Part shown: positions 57,101-64,000 of the stretch, one piece after another | Numbering within the stretch: position 1 is the stretch's first letter | How the letters are laid out: each line of letters starts with the position of its first letter | Assembly (NCBI GenBank): GCA_903813345.2 | Contig: CAIIXF020000012.1 | Coordinates: 4,135,318 to 4,199,317 of the forward strand | Source: Owenia fusiformis | Taxonomy: Eukaryota > Annelida > Polychaeta > Sabellida > Oweniidae | Reading direction: 5' to 3' | DNA: 64,000 nucleotides | Position numbers and translations under genes: made by a program | The notes under the pieces: generated by a model | What the model was told of the DNA's origin: nothing | The model's input: the letters and a program-made list of their open reading frames with translations, nothing else | The model's database searches: none

Positions 57101-60100
57101 TTCAATTATCTCTCTCCGTCTTTTCTTGGATTTCACCATCTCTTCTCCAAGGGCCAGTTCTGTAGGGTCTAATACCTCTGTAATGAAAAGGCACTCATGT
57201 CAGTAGAGTTAAAAGGCACTCATATCAGTACAGATAAAATTAGAGATATGAGGGCAAATTAGATTTAAGGCCCTTTGACTCCCATTGCATTGAATAAAGT
57301 CGAAAAAGGATGATTTGACTTGTTCAATTTTACTAATTCTATTCACATGGGCACAATTTGTTGAAATTCAGTCATAAGCTTTGACATTTTTCATTTTTCT
57401 TAACATAGGTAAAGTACATTTTATATGCTACTAACGTTTTGGCACAATTTCAAATCCATCTTTATTTTTTCTTTTCTTTCCAGTTGCCGATCCACCATTT
57501 TGACTTGCAGTGTTCATCCTGGCATCGATGCCATAATTCTCCTCATCAGAATCAGATGAAGAACTGTCAGAGTCTGAATCCTCATCATTTTCTTGTTCAC
57601 TTTCGTGTCCCGAGTCAACTTCAGAATTATTTTCTATAATTGGTTCAGGTTTAGAGCCCTCGTCAGTTTTATTTTTCTTTTGTTTTTTCTTTTTCGATTT
57701 TTCTATTTTCTTTTCTTCTTGTCCTGAAAATAAATTGAACTGACCAATCAAACAGCAGATACCCAGACTAACTGTTTGACATTATCACATCTACCTTTGA
57801 CTGGTTGAACAACATTTAAAAATATTTTAAACACTATCTTTACTTGACACCCTGTAAAAATTTAGTTTCACAAATTTTACTACTATTCCCTAGTATTGTC
57901 TAACATTGGTCTTTAAGATTTAGTTTCGTTGATATTAAATGAATTGGGCTATAACATGAATAAGTGCCTCCTAATTACCTATTATAACTCCTCCTTTCTT
58001 TTTATGGACTTCAACTGCTCTCTCAATCTCAACATCCTCATCTTCATCAAGATCAAGGTCTTTAAACACATCCTTAAAGGCCACATGTAAAGTTTGAAAA
58101 TATGTTTATATCATTTACTATTGTTTATGATGTTATTTTTGAGATTTTTGAATTTTTTTTTGAAAATTGTCAGCTTTTTATCTAAATATACAAATATTAA
58201 ATACATATTATTCACTTCATTGTCATGTCATAATCTTAGGCTTTGAAGACAATTTTACCTTTATAGTTTACTGATTTCTATAATTACACCAGGACATGTC
58301 TGTCCAAATATGATTAAAAGAGAGATTTAAGGCCAGGGTGCATGTTGGGAAATTTTCTGCATTCCTCAATTGAGTCACATGTTATTTTTCAAACAAGAAT
58401 TACTCCTTCCCCACATTGTCTACATCTTCCAGGTTTGCACAAAGAGTGCACTTATGTGCCTAGAAAAGACTTGTGAGAAGATTTGTTTTGTAAAATGTAT
58501 AAAAAACGAGAAAATTCAGTGAAAATAATTTCTGAAAAATTTTCTGAATTTTTTCACTGAATTTTCTTGTTTTTTATACACTTTATCAAAACATTCTTCT
58601 CACAAGTCTTTTCTAGGCACATAAGTGCACTCTTTGTGCAAAAGTGGAAGATCTCCTATAGACAATGTGGGGAAGGAGTTATTCTTGTTTGAAAAATAAC
58701 ATGTGACTCAATTGAGGGATAAATTTCAACTTAAGTTTTTCCTCTCACCTTGCTATACCATAAGTCCATTTTATTTTTCATCCTAGAATCTTTATTTTCA
58801 AGGTCAACCAGCAAAGGGTTGGCTGTTCCATGTTCCTCCTCATGGGCGGTTCCATCTTCCTCCTCATCACTGGCATCATCATCATCACTTTCAAATTCAA
58901 GTTCAGCCTCTTCTCCCATGTAATCATTATCTTCATGTCGGTTGTAAGGAATCATCTTTTTCTTGTTTGTTTCAATGTCACTTTCATCACTTGCGTCACT
59001 CTCATAGTCAACACCTATGTCTCCATCTTCAATATCTCCCAAACCCTGCCAATATTGAATAATAATTAAATTGTCATTCCCCAAATTCTTAAAGAATAAT
59101 CATGTGTGTGATTATGATTCTTGGTTGAGGTTGAAGCCTTTTTGGGTCTGTTTTGTCATTGATTATGCATACAAAATATGCATACAAAATATGAACAAAA
59201 TCGCTCCATAACTTTTCGAGTTAAAATGGCCGCCTTCAACCAAAAGTGTCATTTGACAGTGTGCCATGCTTATAGTATTCACATACCAAATATGAACAAA
59301 ATCACTCCACTACTTTTCGTGTTACAGCAAAAATCGAAAATAACAAGTAAAGGCCACCATTTTTCAAGATGGCTGCCACTTCTTTAATATCTAAAATGGC
59401 CGCCATTTTGAAAATCGCCTTTCGAGAAGAACTTCTACCCAACAGGGTATACAGTATGTATATATGTATATGAACAAAATCGGGCCAACAGTATTTGAGT
59501 TATTGCCCGGACGGATGTACTTACGGACGGACAGACGGATGGACAGACGGATGGATGGAGGCGTTCCCTATATCCTTCCGTACTTCGTTCGATGGGATAA
59601 TGAGTCTATGATTTTGGTTGGTTTTAAGATTCAAACTCACCTTTTTTCCTTTAACCTTATCTAGGTCAAACAATACATTATCATCGTTCATATCTAGTTT
59701 ATCACCAGGGATGACCATCTTCAGTTGCAGTTTGTCTCTCAGCTTTCTCTTCTCTTTCATCACTTTCTTACGTTTCCTAGCAACAAGTTAAATAATCAAA
59801 TAAGAGAGACATAATAAAATAATGTTCTTGCAAGTATTATTACAATTGAATAAAATGATATCACAATTGTGGATTTAATGCAAAAAATAATATGAAGACA
59901 TCAGCAATATATATTCATGTTAGAATATAGAAATGTCTAAAGATCTTTTGATTTGATAATTTGCTTACTTTTTTATTTCTTTGGCATCAGCTTCTTTCAT
60001 AGTTTTCAATCGTTCTTGTATCTTCTCCATATCATCCTCATCACTGCTTTCCTCTTCTCCTTCTTGCTCCACCTCCCTGGAAAATATTCAATTTGCTATA

Positions 60101-63100
60101 TCCTGAGGAAACTCATTCAACTTACAATCTCCCTTGAAAATATACACTCAAATTACAATCTACCATGTAATACTTGTACATTGAACTTACTTTCTCCCTT
60201 GACACATTCAACTAACTACCACTTGTAAATACATTCAATTTACAATCTTCCTAGTACTAAATACATTGAACTTTTCCCTTTGAAAATACATTCAACTAAC
60301 CACCCCAATTGAAAATGCATGCAACTGTACCTGTTTATGACTACATTATTATATGCCCCAATGTCGCTGTTGACCCCTTAAATCGGACTTTGCTTAATAA
60401 TCTACAGTGAATAACTTCATTTTCTAGACACCTACTTTTCAACTGTATCTTCTTTGGTTTTTTCCTCCAGCCATTTGCGTATCTTGGACCTCCAGCCTAA
60501 CAGCATCTTGATCTCTTTCCTCCCCAGCACCTTTATGTCTTTGCAACATTCCTTGATTTCATCTGTAGTAGCTTTGTGCTTTACTAGGATCTCATCATCT
60601 AATACAATCTACAAATATATTTCAAGGTTTAGAACACACTCAAAACAACAAGTTTCTTTAAACATATCATTGCTTTACACTATCTAGTACAATCTATAAA
60701 ATTAAATACAAGCCTGTCTGGCCTGCCATTTTTATCAGATTTTAATTTTTCTGAGGGGGTTTTAATATCTTATCTCTAAAAGGGAGTGGGGCTCTAACTT
60801 TTGTGCTTAACTAGGATCTCATCATCTAATACAATCTACAAAGGTTTAGAACACATTCAAAACAACAAGCTTCTTTAAACATATCATTGCTTTACACTAT
60901 CTAGTACAATCTATAAAATTAAATACAAGCCTGTCTGGAAATAAATTAGGGGAACTGTGAACAGGCCATTTTTATCAGATTTTAATTTTTCTGAGGGGGT
61001 TTTAATATCTTATATCTAAAAGGGAGTGGGGCTCTCTAAATTTGGAGATAAGCTCACCTCATTGGCAACTGCTAAAAGCTCCAGATGTCCCGAACTGCTA
61101 ATGAACTTAGAAGCATCCAGAGTGTGGTATAAAGTCAAATCTCCATCTGCGTAACCCTCCCTTTGCCTGTAAAACAAAACATTTATTTGGGGCTTATGAC
61201 CAGACTTCATGTTACCTTGAATTTGCGTGGTACCATCATAGCACAGAGGGGACGTTGTGTATATTAGCAAACTCAGTGGTTTAGGAGAATAGTGATACAT
61301 GGTATGTTGAGGTCTAGTAAGTTCCCAAGTTTAGATGTCTGTCAGTTCATTCATTAAAAATATTTTGAATACTTTTTAAATCTATTTTTGGACTTAACAG
61401 TGGTCTGTTTGTTCATTATTGTAAGAAGACAAACAAGTTGACCGTGTGTTGTTTTAAAAAACATATTTAAATGAAAACATCCCTTAAGGACGTGGTGGAC
61501 TAATTAAAGCAAATTTTTAATTTTTGTAAAATGTGTTTTAAATGAAAGATCTTTCAATTTGCTAAAAAATACCTGCCATTTATTACAGACACCGAACACC
61601 ATTTCAGGTTGTACCATAAGTTGCTCTCATTCAAATAAATATCTACACAAGGCATTAACATACAAAATTTCACCACCTGCCATTTATTACAGACACCGAA
61701 CACCATTTCTGGTTGTACCATAATAAAGTTATTACCTATTTTGCCATAATAAAGTAATTACCTATTTTGCCATAATAAAGTTATTACCTATTTTGTTTCT
61801 CTGGGTGGAGCAGGTTCAACTTGTTTGGGTTATCATCTCCCTCAAATTCATTAAATATATGTTTGGGGTCTGTGAACTTTGGGTCAAGCTTGTCAGGGGC
61901 CAGGTAACCTTGGCATACGATGAAGATTTCGGCAGACTCATTTCTGGATGCTTGCGGCTTTGTGGCATGTACTTTCTGAAAAATATGATTCATGGCATGT
62001 TTGAAATATCTTTCCTTTACTTCTTTACATTTGGTCACACATAAGTTTTACTGTACCTTTAAATCTCTAATTTTAGATATTAAGTCTATTGTTGTATGTT
62101 TGGATAATTTATCTACATCTTATGTACAGACAGTTACATTTAATATAATTAATTGGGGAACATATTGTATATTCCGAGTACATGTACCACCAGTGATCTC
62201 CCCAGCATTAGCAAGTGGGCGCTGCACCCACCTGATATATTGGAAATAGGCTTGCGCTCACCTGAAAATCGATTTGCACCAATTTGAAAATGAGAAAAAT
62301 TATGAAAAATGGGCATATTTTGACCAATTTTGGTCTGAATTGTAAAAATGAGAATTTTGCACCCACTTGAGAAAATATCCTGTGGAGATCACTGACCACT
62401 AACCTTGAACAGCTGTTTAAAGACCCACATGAGGGAGTGATAATCTTTGGAGCGGAACACCTTTGTGATGAACCAACCTCCTTTCCTGAGAAACTCTGTG
62501 GCAAGCTTCATAGCCTGAAGAGTCAGCTGGGCTAAAATACACAAATCTTGAGTTATTGTTTCAACCAAGAGTTACCAACTCTCAGACAGTTGACTAGCCA
62601 TATTTCATGATTGAAAGTCAGCAGAAGTTTTTGAACATGGTGTTCAAAGTTTTTTTTTCGGGTAAATATGTGTGAACAGATTTTCTTTGAAATAACCTGA
62701 CCAATAAATTTCCTTATCTCTTATTCAACCGAATCACTTATTCGGTTGTAAAAACTGAACTTTCAGTGATTTATAAAGTATGACAGGTTATAGATATCTG
62801 ATTATTCAGTGAGGGTGGTTAAAAGCTCACACTGAGAGAATGCATCATAGATCCAGTTCTTTCCCACATTTGGAGCACCATCATTGAGAACTACATCAGC
62901 CTTCCATGTCTGTAGCTCCTTCTTTAGTTTCTAGAAAAGAGAAAAATATCACATAATAATTTAATTTTAGGAAATGATGCATCTCTAGAAGACTACTAAA
63001 TCCACCATAGTACTTGACGCCTTCAATGGGCTTCGGAAAAAACCTCAACTCAGGTTACATTCTGAGTTCTTAATTCTAGAACTACCCACCAGGCCGTTTT

Positions 63101-63587
63101 TACTTTTTCTTGAAAATTTTATTCTTATGTTTGCTTTAAGAAACTTATGCTCTCTCCAAGAAGGCAAGAACTGAGAGTGAGCTTTGAAAATGTTTTTGAT
63201 AATAAACATGTGGCATTTAAACAGAGGGTCCTGACATTCCTATCACCTACATTATTATTAAAGCTTAGTAATACAATATAATCTGAAAGAACATTAAGGC
63301 TCAGCTGGAAAGTAACATTTTGGTAAAAAATTGCTATACATGCACATGTTATTTTCTGGTACAAAATTAAGTATGTAGGCATGTATGTATTTCCTTGGTT
63401 TTTTCAGGAAAGTATCATTACACTGTCTTCTTTTAGTAAACCTGGAAACAGGTTAATGGTATATTCCAGCTGTACCTTAATTTAATAAGCTCCAAGTGAA
63501 AGTCTACCTGTCTACAGGATTCTGTTGTGATATCATCCTGCAGTAAGATTACATTTGGTATTGGCTTAATGGCAACAAGATCCACAC
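54120..63587 (-). CDS. FTSJ3: FTSJ3, pre-rRNA 2'-O-methyltransferase (Spb1 family); 5'-partial, 15 exons
   Basis: Exons in transcript order: 63508-63587, 62831-62930, 62404-62531, 61788-61975, 61058-61166, 60436-60608, 59969-60076, 59641-59776, 58749-59045, 57979-58072, 57436-57723, 57087-57177, 56106-56283, 55195-55289, 54120-54360. All join in frame to 767 residues. The N-terminal part is an RrmJ/FtsJ fold: [12 protein letters not shown] and DDITT (SAM site), [11 protein letters not shown] with the catalytic Asp, [14 protein letters not shown] with the catalytic Lys, and [10 protein letters not shown] with the catalytic Glu. The first catalytic Lys lies in exons beyond the window. Next come acidic coiled segments (DUF3381-like), then the Spb1 C-terminal domain: [54 protein letters not shown], and a Lys/Gly-rich nucleolar tail. 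The protein acts in 60S/40S ribosome assembly in the nucleolus. No lesion is seen. Two donors are GTTAGT and one acceptor (58072) has a weak pyrimidine tract. Confidence 0.96.
54588..55116. mobile_element. Miniature element 'GGGGTCTATTTCTCCAAACTCCG' (last FTSJ3 intron)
   Basis: GGGGTCTATTTCTCCAAACT and AGTTTGGAGCAGACCCC are inverted ends about 529 bases apart. Many internal CCGTAA/TTACGG motifs occur in both directions. No protein. Confidence 0.8.
55518..55958. mobile_element. Miniature element 'CAATTACCCAAATGCGAGTAG' (FTSJ3 intron)
   Basis: CAATTACCCAAATGCGAGTAG and CTACTCGCATCTGGGTTATTG are inverted ends. Fragments of the same family occur in 14-3-3 copy B intron 1: at about 15110-15300 (interior) and 17990-18158 (the CTACTCGCATCTGCGTTATTG end together with CACC.CCAG.TGGCT). 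Non-coding. Confidence 0.8.
56580..57062. mobile_element. TA-flanked miniature element 'TACTGTAAAACGGG' (FTSJ3 intron)
   Basis: TACTGTAAAACGGGTTATTTT on the left and AATACCCGTTTTACAGTA on the right, with TA at both borders. Interior has iterated 'ATTTTAGCG' / 'CGCTAA' motifs, again in inverted arrangement. Tc1/mariner-like target choice; no transposase. Confidence 0.85.
58350..58725. repeat. Near-perfect 375-bp palindrome (FTSJ3 intron)
   Basis: Left arm from CCTCAATTGAGTCACATGTT through TGCACTTATGTGCCTAGAAAAGACTTG to GAAAATTCAGTGAAAA. The right arm is its inverse, with a very short centre near 58538. Arms are about 180 bases. It is between the exons at 57979-58072 and 58749-59045; the right arm ends only ~25 bases from the latter exon's donor. 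Confidence 0.9.
59160..59610. mobile_element. Fragment of the CCCACCGAAC / GTCCGTCC interspersed family (FTSJ3 intron)
   Basis: It contains AAAATGGCCGCCATTTTGAAAATCG-type units, a reversed GTCCGTCC tract (GGACGGACAGACGGATGG) and the end ACTTCGTTCGATGGGATAATGA, like 19213-19920. It lies between two FTSJ3 exons. Confidence 0.7.
60577..61035. repeat. Tandem duplication of ~226 bp spanning an FTSJ3 splice acceptor
   Basis: 60577-60802 and 60803-61035 are close copies. The left copy includes the 5' edge of exon 60436-60608 with its acceptor (TAG on the minus strand). The right copy repeats about 30 exon bases and the acceptor in what is now intron. Entering the extra acceptor would meet a stop (TAG) 13 codons later. 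Confidence 0.9.
61571..61723. repeat. ~48-bp direct repeat in an FTSJ3 intron
   Basis: CCTGCCATTTATTACAGACACCG..CACCATTTC occurs at 61571-61618 and again at 61675-61723, separated by about 55 bases. It adjoins the 26-bp triplication. Confidence 0.9.
61718..61795. repeat. 26-bp triplication carrying an FTSJ3 splice donor
   Basis: CCATAATAAAGT(T/A)ATTACCTATTTTG occurs three times in a row (61718-61743, 61744-61769, 61770-61795). Read on the minus strand each contains CAAAATAG|GTAATAAC or GTAATTAC; the unit nearest the exon supplies the donor of exon 61788-61975. Confidence 0.95.
62192..62394. mobile_element. Miniature element 'AGTGATCTCCCCAGCATT', copy 2 (FTSJ3 intron)
   Basis: Starts AGTGATCTCCCCAGCATT and ends GGAGATCACT, with GGGCATATTT..GACCAATTTTGGTCTGAATT inside, as at 3478-3650. 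It ends about 10 bases from the donor of exon 62404-62531. Confidence 0.8.
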
Positions 63588-63826
63588 CTAGAAAACAAGG
63601 CAGAACCTAAATATTTCTATAAAATATCCAAATAGAGCTGAATGTAATAGGTAGAACAAATAAAATTAATTGAAAGTAAAAGGGATGTAATCTTTTTTAA
63701 AATAGGAAAATGTTTTTCCGTTTTTTTTATTTTGACCATAACAAATTGAATTTTGAACTGAATTGGGATTTACGGATGAGAAACTATACATCTTTGAGGG
63801 CCTCCCTTACATAAACCATAGGCCTA

Positions 63827-64000
63827 CAGGCCCGTAGCCAGGGGGGATTCCCCCCCTGGCCAAAAATTCTTTCAAAATCATGCAGTTTTTCACCATTTTG
63901 AGCACTTCTCAAGTAATTTTAGCCATATTTGGGCCAAAATTGTGAAAATGTGAACCCCCCTGGAAAATTTTGAAAACTGAACCCCCCTTTGCAAATCCTG
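63827..64000. mobile_element. Miniature element, family 'GTAGCCAGGGG', copy 3 (cut by the window end)
   Basis: CAGGCCCGTAGCCAGGGGGG, then TTCTTTCAAAATCATGCAG..TTTTTCACCATT, as in 24095-24242. The right end is beyond the window. It is within the FTSJ3 intron upstream of exon 63508-63587. Confidence 0.75.

Overview
This is AT-rich animal genomic DNA: spliced genes with GT-AG introns and a very dense load of short transposable elements. The gene content (14-3-3 epsilon, the nucleolar methyltransferase FTSJ3, a Ty3/Gypsy retrotransposon, LINE remnants) is metazoan. The many TA-flanked miniature elements and repeats carrying 'ATGGCGGCCATTTT' and 'GTCCGTCCGTCC' tracts suggest a marine invertebrate, perhaps a mollusc or another lophotrochozoan. 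The species cannot be fixed from the sequence. A 500-base run of N (27001-27500) marks an assembly gap.

Layout. Positions 1-40000 hold three tandem same-strand copies of a 14-3-3 epsilon gene with identical intron positions and phases. Copy A (exons from 2494 to 5323) lacks only its first exon, which lies left of the window or was lost. Copy B (12928-21875) is complete. Copy C (34000-39859) is complete, but the two residues that normally hold the phosphate (Arg-Tyr) read Thr-Asp, and its acidic tail ends early. Introns and flanks are packed with inverted-repeat elements. The 3' UTR of copy B carries a 6.3-kb nest of insertions (22045-28303): a 5'-truncated LINE, interrupted by one element with 5-bp target duplications and by another with 9-bp duplications, the latter split by an inverted copy of itself. 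Between B and C, 30240-33160 is a foldback-like array built of short palindromes and split by a TA-flanked miniature element.

Positions 41372-50191 are a full-length Ty3/Gypsy element with two 1163-bp LTRs that look identical and one long intact Gag-Pol frame. It is inserted at TAAC in a segment that is paralogous to 10900-11540. That segment carries a small unrecognised two-exon gene (50512-51983), whose older copy at 11283 is truncated.

Positions 54120-63587, minus strand, hold 15 exons of FTSJ3 (Spb1/RrmJ family) in frame from the SAM-binding half of the methyltransferase to the C-terminus. Its 5' exons are off the right edge. Its introns hold several miniature elements and tandem duplications touching splice sites.

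No tRNA, rRNA or CRISPR was found. The paralogous copies serve as natural 'empty site' references, allowing many insertions to be bounded to the base.
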